A DNA stretch of 64,000 nucleotides, from contig NZ_JAUSWW010000001.1 of the NCBI RefSeq assembly GCF_030815415.1, forward strand, positions 10,044,001 to 10,108,000, written 5' to 3'. The notes under the pieces were generated by a model. That model worked only from the letters and a program-made list of their open reading frames with translations. It had not been told where the DNA came from and ran no database searches. Every line of letters begins with the position of its first letter. Within the stretch, counting starts at the first letter, position 1. The stretch comes from Streptomyces canus. GTDB lineage: Bacteria > Actinomycetota > Actinomycetes > Streptomycetales > Streptomycetaceae. A program made the translations under genes and the position numbers. Below are positions 51,765-60,068 of this stretch, piece by piece.

Positions 51765-53027
51765 TCAGGCCGTGGCGACGGGTTCGAAGCGGATGGTCAG
51801 GCCGAGAGTGTTGGCTTCCTTCAGCATGCGGCGCATGGCGCGTGCTGGATCGCGGCGGGTGAAATAGTCCGCGCCCAGTTCGAGGTAGGGGACGTGGTCG
51901 TGGAGCACGTGCCAGACAGCGATGGCGATCTTGTGCATGACCGCGACCAGTGCCCGTTTGCCACCTCGCCGTGCCGAGATCCGGCGGAAGAACACGGCGA
52001 GATAGGTGTCCCTGCTTCTGATGGCGGCCAGCGCGGCGACTCCGAGCACGCGTTTGAGATTGGTGTTGCCGTGCCGGGTCCGGCCGGACTTGTTCACCCC
52101 TGCCGACTCGTTCTGCCCCGGGCAGACCCCGATCCAGGAGGCGAGGTGATGGGCCGTGGCGAACTGGCTCATGTCTCCGCCGGTTTCGGCGAAGACGATC
52201 TCTGCCGCCATGCGCCCGATGCCGGGAACAGTGTCCAGGAGGTCCAGGTCGTGCTCGTGCTCGCTAAGCAGGGTGGCGATACGGGTGTCGAAGACAGCGA
52301 CCGTCTCCTTGAACCGGTCCGCCTCGTCCAGGTAGTGCTGGACCATGAAGGCGTGGTGGTCGGTGAAGTCGCCGTCCAGTGCCTCGATCAGGGCGGGGAT
52401 CTTGGCACGGGCCTTGCCGACGGCAAGATCCGCAAGGCGTTCACGGTCGCGTTCACCGGCGACCAGGGCTGCCAGGATCGTCCGTCCGGTCTTCCCGGCC
52501 ACATCGGTCAGCACGGAGGTGAGCTTCATCCCGGTGTCCTCCAGCTCCTTCTCCAGCCGCTGGATCTCCCGACCCGCAGAACGCAGGAGTTCGGTGCGGC
52601 GCCGGGTCAGGTCACGCAGTTCCCGCACCATGCGGCCGGGGACGAAGGACGCCATCACCATTCCCGACGCGCCGGCCCGGGCCAGGAACGCGGCGTCGCT
52701 CGGATCGCTCTTGCGGCCCCTGATCCCCTTCAGGTGAGAGGGATTGACCAGCATCAGGTTCAGCTGCGGCTGTAGCAGGTAGTAGACCCCGCGCCAGTAG
52801 TCGGCCGTTGCTTCCATGACCACCACGTCGACCTGGCGTTCCACCAGCCAGGCCAGGAGCCGACGTAGTTCGGACCGGGTGGTGCCGAACCGTTCGGTCT
52901 CCAGGCTCCATGTTCCCGCCCGAGTCGTACTGGGCGTTCGCACGCAGGCGAGCAGGAACCGCTTGCCCAGGTCCACTCCCGCGGACCGCAGATGGATGAC
53001 CTCGTCCTTCACGTCCTGCCGACTCAT
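51765..53027 (-). CDS. IS110-family transposase (left copy)
   Basis: 420 residues, full length. RuvC-like DEDD domain: SAGVDLGKRFLLAC (Asp), VVVMEATADYW (Glu), SDPSDAAFLARAG (Asp, Asp). Coiled middle region, then LLDTVPGIGRMAAEIVFAET (helix-hairpin-helix) and GVCPGQNESAGVNKSGRTRH with the candidate catalytic serine. ATG 53027 has AGGAG seven bases upstream. The protein is the same as at 55257, so duplication is very recent. Confidence 0.93.
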   Translation of the reverse strand: MSRQDVKDEVIHLRSAGVDLGKRFLLACVRTPSTTRAGTWSLETERFGTTRSELRRLLAWLVERQVDVVVMEATADYWRGVYYLLQPQLNLMLVNPSHLKGIRGRKSDPSDAAFLARAGASGMVMASFVPGRMVRELRDLTRRRTELLRSAGREIQRLEKELEDTGMKLTSVLTDVAGKTGRTILAALVAGERDRERLADLAVGKARAKIPALIEALDGDFTDHHAFMVQHYLDEADRFKETVAVFDTRIATLLSEHEHDLDLLDTVPGIGRMAAEIVFAETGGDMSQFATAHHLASWIGVCPGQNESAGVNKSGRTRHGNTNLKRVLGVAALAAIRSRDTYLAVFFRRISARRGGKRALVAVMHKIAIAVWHVLHDHVPYLELGADYFTRRDPARAMRRMLKEANTLGLTIRFEPVATA

Positions 53028-53283
53028 CGCCCGCTCCTGAACACCCGTAGCGAAAACCTGGCGGGAACCCCGGAGGGATCAGGGAAAGAAGCGGAATCTG
53101 ACACGCGTGCTCCCGGCAGCGGATCACTGCCTTGGCAACAAACCGTGGTCCCCAGCGCGACCCCCATTGCCATCCTGGACAAACGAGCTCACCGGCATCG
53201 CAGAGCCATCGGCGTGACCGGGGCACCCACCCCATTTTCTCTCACCCGAGGTGATCAGCGCAGCCATCCCCGTTCCTGGCAAG
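53028..53283 (-). ncRNA. candidate bridge RNA region of the IS110 element
   Basis: Noncoding 256-base end upstream of the transposase. In the IS110 group (for example IS621) this end encodes a structured RNA whose two loops pair with target and donor DNA. Here GGCAA...TTGCC enclosing GGTC...GACC, and GGCAG-seven bases-CTGCC, could form stem-loops. The same sequence occurs at 55001-55256 on the plus strand. Not demonstrated; inferred from family and position. Confidence 0.35.
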
Positions 53284-53335
53284 ATTTTCGTGATGGTGGG
53301 CTGTGCCTCCGTGCGCTGGTGACGCTCCGTCACCG
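53284..53335 (+). repeat. inner part of the left ISL3 terminal inverted repeat
   Basis: Pairs with 54949-55000 with only a few mismatches (shared GTGCGCTGGTGACGCTCCGT). In contrast the flanking IS110 copies match perfectly. Confidence 0.6.
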
Positions 53336-53343
53336 ATGGCGGG

Positions 53344-54943
53344 ATGATCGGCGAGTGTGATGACCTCGTAGGAGCGGTGGCTCCGCACCTGGATGCGGTG
53401 CGGGTGGAACGGGTGTGGTCGGCGGGCGGCGTGGTCCGGGTCGAGGCCCGTACCCGCGAGTTGGCGGTGGCGTGTGCGGATTGCGGTTATGGGTCGACGC
53501 GAGTGCACAGTCGCTACTGCCGCCCGCTTGCCGACGTCGCAGTCGGTGGACGACCGGTGCTGATCGGGCTGTCGGTGCGGCGGCTGTTCTGTGACGCACC
53601 AGGGTGTCGTCGGCGGACGTTCGCCGAGCAGGTCGAGGGGCTGACAGTGCGCTATCAGCGTCGTAGTCCGCTGGTGCAGCATCTGGTGGTGATGGCCGGG
53701 GTGCTGCTGGCCGGTCGCGGGGGCGCCCGGCTGTTGCAGATCCTGAAGGCGCCGCTGTCACGGACGAACGTGCTGTTCCACCTGATGTGCATGCCGCTCC
53801 CGGCGGCGCCGACGCCGCGGGTGCTGGGGGTGGACGATTTCGCGCTGTACGCGGACACGTACGGCACGCTGTTGGTGGATGCCGAGTCCCGGTTGCCGAT
53901 CGATCCGTGGTCCGGCCGCGATGCCGAGCAGTTGACTTCCTGGCTGCGGGCGCACCCTGGGGTCCGCGTGGTGTGCAGGGACGGTTCGCTGGTCTACCGC
54001 CAGGGCATCAGCGAGGGCGCTCCGGACGCGGTGCAGGTCAGTGATCGCTTTCATTTGTGACAGGGGCTCTCCAAGCGGGTGTCGGACGTGGCCGCTGCCC
54101 ACCGCGGGTGCCTGCCCGCAGCGGTTCCCGATCCGGAACCGGCCCCCGCGAGCCTGGAGGAATTGCCCGAGCCGACCGATACCCCGGCCCGGCGGCACGC
54201 GAAGCAACTGTTCGAGGCGGTGCACGCGATCACCGGCACCGGCCGCTCGCTCAGCGCCACGGCCCGCGAGCTGGGCCTGAACCGGCGCACGGTGGCCAAG
54301 TACGCCCGCGCCACCAGTTGGCAGGAGCGCGTCCGCCGCACCCCACCACGGCGAACCACCAGCCTCGATCCCTACCTCGAGTACCTGCAGCAGCGATGGG
54401 ACGAAGGCGAGCACACCGCGACGGTGCTGCACCAGGAGATCACCGCCAGGGGCTACCAAGGCCACTACCAGCGAGTGAAGATGGCCATCGCGCCACTGCG
54501 CCGCGGTTTGCCGGTCGACACGCCACGCGAGCGGCCGCCCTCGCCCCGCCAGGTCACCCGCTGGATCACCACCACACCCTCCCGCCGCGGCCTGCATGGC
54601 GCCGAGGCACTCGCGCGGCTGCTCACGCACTGCCCGGAACTGGAGCGTACCCATGACCTGGTGCGTCAGTTCGCCGCGATGCTCGACGCCCGTGACGCAG
54701 CCGCGCTGCCCAACTGGCTCGAGTAACTCGCCACGTCGCGCCTCCCGGCCCTGGCCGGTCTGGCCAAAGCCCTGCGCGAGGACCAGCCGGCAGTCGTGCA
54801 GGGCATCACCACCAGGTTCAACTCCGGCGTCAACGAAGGCCGCATCTGCGACCTGAAGCTCCAGAAGCGGATCATGGCGGGCCGAGCCGGAGTCCCCTGC
54901 TCCGCCATCGCGTGATCCTCATGGCGCTGCTTCGCCGCCGCCA
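53344..54943 (+). pseudogene. ISL3-family transposase, decayed
   Basis: One long frame with the N-terminal zinc-binding cysteines (VACADCGYGSTRVHSRYC, FCDAPGCRRRTF), the DDE block GVDDFALYADTYGTLLVD, a helix-turn-helix insertion (LSATARELGLNRRTVAKYAR) and the end FNSGVNEGRICDLKLQKRIM. TGA at 54058-54060 replaces the Trp of FHLW, TAA at 54724-54726 interrupts near WLE, and a missing C near 54893 shifts the last residues. Inactive, but both terminal repeats remain. Confidence 0.85.
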
Positions 54944-54948
54944 TCGGG

Positions 54949-55000
54949 GGGTGACGGAGCGTCACCAGCGCACGGGGGCACAGCCCGCCATCACGAAAGC
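54949..55000 (-). repeat. inner part of the right ISL3 terminal inverted repeat
   Basis: Near-complement of 53284-53335, ending exactly where the right IS110 copy starts. Confidence 0.6.
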
Positions 55001-56562
55001 CTTGCCAGGAACGGGGATGGCTGCGCTGATCACCTCGGGTGAGAGAAAATGGGGTGGGTGCCCCGGTCACGCCGATGGCTCTGCGATGCCGGTGAGCTCG
55101 TTTGTCCAGGATGGCAATGGGGGTCGCGCTGGGGACCACGGTTTGTTGCCAAGGCAGTGATCCGCTGCCGGGAGCACGCGTGTCAGATTCCGCTTCTTTC
55201 CCTGATCCCTCCGGGGTTCCCGCCAGGTTTTCGCTACGGGTGTTCAGGAGCGGGCGATGAGTCGGCAGGACGTGAAGGACGAGGTCATCCATCTGCGGTC
55301 CGCGGGAGTGGACCTGGGCAAGCGGTTCCTGCTCGCCTGCGTGCGAACGCCCAGTACGACTCGGGCGGGAACATGGAGCCTGGAGACCGAACGGTTCGGC
55401 ACCACCCGGTCCGAACTACGTCGGCTCCTGGCCTGGCTGGTGGAACGCCAGGTCGACGTGGTGGTCATGGAAGCAACGGCCGACTACTGGCGCGGGGTCT
55501 ACTACCTGCTACAGCCGCAGCTGAACCTGATGCTGGTCAATCCCTCTCACCTGAAGGGGATCAGGGGCCGCAAGAGCGATCCGAGCGACGCCGCGTTCCT
55601 GGCCCGGGCCGGCGCGTCGGGAATGGTGATGGCGTCCTTCGTCCCCGGCCGCATGGTGCGGGAACTGCGTGACCTGACCCGGCGCCGCACCGAACTCCTG
55701 CGTTCTGCGGGTCGGGAGATCCAGCGGCTGGAGAAGGAGCTGGAGGACACCGGGATGAAGCTCACCTCCGTGCTGACCGATGTGGCCGGGAAGACCGGAC
55801 GGACGATCCTGGCAGCCCTGGTCGCCGGTGAACGCGACCGTGAACGCCTTGCGGATCTTGCCGTCGGCAAGGCCCGTGCCAAGATCCCCGCCCTGATCGA
55901 GGCACTGGACGGCGACTTCACCGACCACCACGCCTTCATGGTCCAGCACTACCTGGACGAGGCGGACCGGTTCAAGGAGACGGTCGCTGTCTTCGACACC
56001 CGTATCGCCACCCTGCTTAGCGAGCACGAGCACGACCTGGACCTCCTGGACACTGTTCCCGGCATCGGGCGCATGGCGGCAGAGATCGTCTTCGCCGAAA
56101 CCGGCGGAGACATGAGCCAGTTCGCCACGGCCCATCACCTCGCCTCCTGGATCGGGGTCTGCCCGGGGCAGAACGAGTCGGCAGGGGTGAACAAGTCCGG
56201 CCGGACCCGGCACGGCAACACCAATCTCAAACGCGTGCTCGGAGTCGCCGCGCTGGCCGCCATCAGAAGCAGGGACACCTATCTCGCCGTGTTCTTCCGC
56301 CGGATCTCGGCACGGCGAGGTGGCAAACGGGCACTGGTCGCGGTCATGCACAAGATCGCCATCGCTGTCTGGCACGTGCTCCACGACCACGTCCCCTACC
56401 TCGAACTGGGCGCGGACTATTTCACCCGCCGCGATCCAGCACGCGCCATGCGCCGCATGCTGAAGGAAGCCAACACTCTCGGCCTGACCATCCGCTTCGA
56501 ACCCGTCGCCACGGCCTGACCACCGAGCTCAACCGCAGGTTCTTTTCGTGTCAGGGCCACGT
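55001..56562 (+). mobile_element. IS110-family element, right copy
   Basis: Inverted twin of 51722-53283. Just outside both copies lies the same 16-base CACCTGTACGCCGACA (56564-56579; complement at 51706-51721), with a one-base indel, which may be the outer tip of the ISL3 inverted repeat. Confidence 0.75.
55257..56519 (+). CDS. IS110-family transposase (right copy)
   Basis: 420 residues, same protein as at 51765-53027 (GVDLGK, VVMEATADYW, SDPSDAAF, PGIGRMAAEI). ATG 55257 with AGGAG seven bases upstream. Transposes by a DEDD/serine mechanism. The region 55001-55256 before it would encode the partner RNA. Confidence 0.93.
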   Translation: MSRQDVKDEVIHLRSAGVDLGKRFLLACVRTPSTTRAGTWSLETERFGTTRSELRRLLAWLVERQVDVVVMEATADYWRGVYYLLQPQLNLMLVNPSHLKGIRGRKSDPSDAAFLARAGASGMVMASFVPGRMVRELRDLTRRRTELLRSAGREIQRLEKELEDTGMKLTSVLTDVAGKTGRTILAALVAGERDRERLADLAVGKARAKIPALIEALDGDFTDHHAFMVQHYLDEADRFKETVAVFDTRIATLLSEHEHDLDLLDTVPGIGRMAAEIVFAETGGDMSQFATAHHLASWIGVCPGQNESAGVNKSGRTRHGNTNLKRVLGVAALAAIRSRDTYLAVFFRRISARRGGKRALVAVMHKIAIAVWHVLHDHVPYLELGADYFTRRDPARAMRRMLKEANTLGLTIRFEPVATA

Positions 56563-56786
56563 TCACCTGTACGCCGACACGGGGCTTCGTCCTGTCTTGG
56601 TGCTGCCTTTTATGCCCGGATGTGGGAGCCGTCGCCGGACGCCCAGGAGAGAAGTCCAGGGATGTTCGCGCCGCGGAGTTGGCGAGGAGGACGTGGTGGA
56701 GTCGGGGCCGCTCCAGGGGCCGGTCCGGGATCCGCAGATGCTCTCGGTGCTCCCGTTTTGACATTCCTGCGACACCTCCACCATGC

Positions 56787-56821
56787 TTGTATTAATTCAT
56801 TAGTGGAACCACGCTGGAACT
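56787..56821 (+). promoter_or_regulatory. AT-rich promoter/operator of the GntR-ABC operon
   Basis: A strikingly AT-rich island in GC-rich DNA, containing the palindrome TAAT-TC-ATTA and two TGGAAC words 12 bases apart, just before the GntR gene. A TTGACA lies at about 56758. YtrA-type regulators usually bind such palindromes at their own promoter. Confidence 0.5.
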
Positions 56822-56833
56822 ATGGAAGGTGAC

Positions 56834-57292
56834 GTGGTCGAGTACCGGATCGACCGTGGCAGCGGAGTCCCGGCCTACGTGCAGATCGTCGAGCAGACCG
56901 AACGGGCGCTCCGGATGGGCACGTTGAAGGTCGGGGACAAGTTGCCCACGGCGAGGGAAGTGGTGGCGCTGACCGCCATCAACCCCAACACCGTGCTGCG
57001 GGCCTACCGCGATATGGAGCAGGCCGGCCTGGTCGAACTGCGGCGTGGGCTGGGGACCTTCGTGACGCGGTCGCTCGCACGGCCCGGCGCGGAGGACGAC
57101 TCGCCCCTGCGCACGGAGCTCACCGACTGGACGGCACGCGCGCGGGCGGCGGGATTAGAACGGGAGGACATCCTCGCCCTGGTCACCGGCGCGCTTGACG
57201 CCCACGAGAACGAGCAGCACGAGCACCATGAACCACATGAGCGACACGAGCACACCCCGGACGGCCGGGAGCGGAAAGAGGAGGACGCATGA
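56834..57292 (+). CDS. GntR-family (YtrA subfamily) transcriptional regulator
   Basis: 152 residues. N-terminal winged helix with the GntR pattern (YVQIVEQTERALRMGTLKVG, DKLPTAREVVALTAINPNTV, LRAYRDMEQAGLVELRRGLG) and a short helical C-terminus typical of YtrA, ending in a His/Glu-rich tail (HEHHEPHERHEH) that may bind metal. GTG 56834 preceded by GGAAGG; ATG 56822 is possible. Overlaps the ABC ATPase (ATGA). YtrA-type regulators control the adjacent ABC transporter, often in response to cell-wall antibiotics. Confidence 0.88.
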   Translation: MVEYRIDRGSGVPAYVQIVEQTERALRMGTLKVGDKLPTAREVVALTAINPNTVLRAYRDMEQAGLVELRRGLGTFVTRSLARPGAEDDSPLRTELTDWTARARAAGLEREDILALVTGALDAHENEQHEHHEPHERHEHTPDGRERKEEDA

Positions 57293-58200
57293 CCGGGCCT
57301 GACGCACCGGCCACGCTGCACGCCACGGGACTCGGATTCCGGTACCGAGCGCGAGGCGGCTGGACCCTGCGGGACTGCGAGTTCACCGTGCCCAGCGGCC
57401 GCATCACCGCCCTCGTCGGACGCAATGGCGCCGGCAAGAGCACCCTGCTGCACCTGGCCGGCGGCCTGCTGCGTCCCCGCTGGGGTGAGATACGCGTACT
57501 GGACGCCGCACCGGGCACGCCCGAAGCCCGCGCCCGGGTCGCTCTGCTCACCCAGGACAAGCCGCTCTACCCCCGCTTCACCGTGGCGGACACCCTGCGG
57601 ATGGGCGAGAAGCTGAACTCCAGGTGGGACCAGGCGGCCGCCGAGCGGACCGTCCGCGAGGGAGGCATGCCGCTTACCGCCCGGGTCGGCGAGCTGTCCC
57701 CCGGGCAGCGGACCCGCGTCGCGCTCGCCCTGGCGCTCGGCAGACGGCCCGAACTGCTGCTGCTTGACGAGCCGATGGCCGACCTCGACCCCGTGGCGCG
57801 CGGCGAGATCATGGCGGCGCTGATGGCCGAGGCCGCCGAGCGCGGCACGAGCATCGTGCTGTCCTCGCACGTGCTGCCCGAACTGGAGCAGACCTGCGAC
57901 TGGGTGCTGCTGCTGCGCAACGGACGCGTCGAGCTGAGCAACGACGTCGACGCGCTGCGCGAGAACCACGCCCTGCTGACCGGCCACGCCGGCCAGGCCG
58001 ACACCCTGGCCGCACAGCACACCGTTGTACAGCGCCGGACTAGCGGCAGACAGATGACCGCCCTCGTACGACAGCGCGGACCGCTGCGCGGGGACTGGCA
58101 CGTCGAGCGGCCCAGTCTGGAGAACATCCTGGTCGGCTACCTTCAGGATGGTGACACGGTGCGCTCCGCGGCCGCCGAGCGGACGGAGGCGGTGGCGTGA
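57289..58200 (+). CDS. ABC transporter ATP-binding protein
   Basis: 303 residues. Walker A GRNGAGKS, Q-loop LLTQDKPLYP, signature LSPGQRTRVALALALG (variant of LSGGQ), Walker B LLLLDEPMADLDP, H-switch SSH. The C-terminal 80 residues are typical of exporter or BceA/EcfA-like drug-efflux ATPases. Starts in the stop of the GntR gene and overlaps the permease start (GTGA). Powers the permease next to it. Confidence 0.93.
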   Translation: MTGPDAPATLHATGLGFRYRARGGWTLRDCEFTVPSGRITALVGRNGAGKSTLLHLAGGLLRPRWGEIRVLDAAPGTPEARARVALLTQDKPLYPRFTVADTLRMGEKLNSRWDQAAAERTVREGGMPLTARVGELSPGQRTRVALALALGRRPELLLLDEPMADLDPVARGEIMAALMAEAAERGTSIVLSSHVLPELEQTCDWVLLLRNGRVELSNDVDALRENHALLTGHAGQADTLAAQHTVVQRRTSGRQMTALVRQRGPLRGDWHVERPSLENILVGYLQDGDTVRSAAAERTEAVA

Positions 58201-59168
58201 AGGGGCGACTCTGGAACGGCTGCCTCTGGCTCGCGTGGCGTCAGCAGCGGGTGCTGGTCAGCATCGGCGCGGCCGTTCTGGCCGCGGCCGCGGCGATCGC
58301 CGCGTACTCCCGCTCGGGCATGCTGGCCGACCTGCGCAGCGGGATGTTCGACCACTGCCGGCGCGGGCCCATTCACTGCACGCGTCCCGACACCGGTGTG
58401 CCCCTGCTGCTGGACATCGAGCCGCTGCAGTACCTCGGGGTGGTGAACATCGCCCTGCCCGTCATCGTCGGAGTCTTCTGGGGTGCCCCGCTGCTGGGCC
58501 GCGACCGTGAACTGGGCACGCACCGCATGGTCCTCGCCCAGGGCGTGAGCCGCGGCCAGTGGTTCGCCTCCCGGTTCGCCCTCGCCGCGGCGACCACGGT
58601 GGCCCTCTCCGGCCTGCTCGCGTGGCTGTTCGCGTGGTGGTGGCGACCGGCCGCCGACCGGAGCTACGGCCTGTTCTGGTACGAGCCCACGGCTCTGAGC
58701 GGCTCGGGTCCGCGTGCCGTCGCAGCTGCCCTCTTCGGCCTGGCGGCCGGCACGCTGCTGGGCCTGCTGGCCCGCCGGGTCCTGCAGGCGATGGGGCTGA
58801 CGCTCCTGGTGACCGGGGCGACGATCCTTGTGCTGGAGTGGACGCACAGGACCCGCCTGCTGGTCCCGCCGCACACCTACACCAGCGCCGGCAGTATCCC
58901 CAAGCCGCCGATGGGCGAGAAATGGTCGGCCGGCCACTACGGCCTGGTCACCGCATCCGGCCGACGGGACGACCTGATGACCTGCCCCTTCCCCTCGGGC
59001 GCCCAGCTCAGGGAATGCATGGCCGGGCACGGATACGTCGCCCGCTTCTACGAGGCCAATCCGGCAGGCGACTACTGGACCTTCCAGTGGACCGACACCG
59101 CCGTCCTCGGCGGCCTCGCCCTCCTGCTCACGGCCATCACCGTGCTGGTCCTGCGCCGCCGCGTCTGA
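58197..59168 (+). CDS. ABC transporter permease
   Basis: 323 residues with about six membrane helices and a large outer loop (about 220-295) containing CPFPSGAQLRECMAGHGYV with two cysteines, plus an earlier loop with CRRGPIHC. ABC-2-like: GRDRELGTHRMVLAQGVSR is the conserved cytoplasmic loop. The cargo is unknown; YtrA context suggests defence against envelope stress. Confidence 0.88.
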   Translation: MKGRLWNGCLWLAWRQQRVLVSIGAAVLAAAAAIAAYSRSGMLADLRSGMFDHCRRGPIHCTRPDTGVPLLLDIEPLQYLGVVNIALPVIVGVFWGAPLLGRDRELGTHRMVLAQGVSRGQWFASRFALAAATTVALSGLLAWLFAWWWRPAADRSYGLFWYEPTALSGSGPRAVAAALFGLAAGTLLGLLARRVLQAMGLTLLVTGATILVLEWTHRTRLLVPPHTYTSAGSIPKPPMGEKWSAGHYGLVTASGRRDDLMTCPFPSGAQLRECMAGHGYVARFYEANPAGDYWTFQWTDTAVLGGLALLLTAITVLVLRRRV

Positions 59169-59247
59169 CCACGCCGCACGACCGTATCTGTCCCACCTTC
59201 AAATTCCCTGACCCGGGATTCCCCCTTTGTACGGAGGTCGCTTCACC

Positions 59248-60051
59248 ATGCCCGCTGACGCCACGTCACCGAAGAAACTGCGCAACAACCGCGCCGCCCT
59301 CACCCACAAGGTCGGCTACGCCCTACGCCACCCCGACCGCGTCATGCCGTACCTGCGCCGGGCCGGCCGGGACGCCTGGCTGCGCCTGGTCCACCCCGAC
59401 CACGTCGGCTACTACCGGGCCGTGATGGCCTCAGACACCCGCCGCAACCCCGAGGCCGCAGTCGGCAGTCAGACCCACGACCGCTGGCTGGCGCTCGGGC
59501 AGATGCAGTTCGACTACCTCGTCGAGCACGGGCTGCGCCCCGAACACCGCATGCTCGACATCGGCTGCGGCAACCTGCGCGGCGGCTGGCGCTTCATCGA
59601 CCACCTCGACTCCGGCCACTACTACGGCATCGACATCTCGCCCGACATCCTGATAGCCGCCAAGAAGACCCTCGCCGAGCGCCACCTCCAGGACAAGCTG
59701 CCACACCTGACCATCACCGGCGACCTCACCCTGGAGTTCCTGCCCAGCGACCACTTCGACGTCATCCACGCCCACAGCGTGTTCTCCCACTCGCCGCTGA
59801 ACGTCATCGAGGAATGCCTCGCGCACGTGGGCCGCGTGCTGACCGACACCGGATTCTTCGACTTCACCTTCGACCGCACCGAGGGCACCGAACACCAGGT
59901 ACTACGCGAGGACTTCTACTACCGCACCGAGACCCTCCTGGCCCTGGCCCGCAAGCACGGCCTGCACGCGCGCTTCATGGACGACTGGGAGCAGCGCCCG
60001 CACGGTCAGTCGAAGATACGCGTCAGCCGCTCCGCCCTGCCCACCACCTGA
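59248..60051 (+). CDS. class I SAM-dependent methyltransferase
   Basis: 267 residues. Basic N-terminus, then motif I MLDIGCGNLRGGWRFIDHL near 109-127, GIDISPDILIAAKKTL after it, and FDVIHAHSVFSHSPLNVIEE. ATG 59248 is chosen for the strong GGAGGT nine bases upstream; a longer start has none. It is followed 17 bases later by the membrane glycosyltransferase, suggesting joint work on a surface glycan. Confidence 0.85.
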   Translation: MPADATSPKKLRNNRAALTHKVGYALRHPDRVMPYLRRAGRDAWLRLVHPDHVGYYRAVMASDTRRNPEAAVGSQTHDRWLALGQMQFDYLVEHGLRPEHRMLDIGCGNLRGGWRFIDHLDSGHYYGIDISPDILIAAKKTLAERHLQDKLPHLTITGDLTLEFLPSDHFDVIHAHSVFSHSPLNVIEECLAHVGRVLTDTGFFDFTFDRTEGTEHQVLREDFYYRTETLLALARKHGLHARFMDDWEQRPHGQSKIRVSRSALPTT

Positions 60052-60068
60052 GACAGTCGGGATCCGAC

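Larger units (their letters stand above)
51722..53283 (-). mobile_element. IS110-family element, left copy
   Basis: About 1.56 kb, apparently identical to 55001-56562 in inverted orientation (positions sum to 108284). Ends are set where identity with the other copy stops or drops: 53283/55001 inside and about 51722/56562 outside. It has 256 noncoding bases before the transposase and 43 after. Confidence 0.75.
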
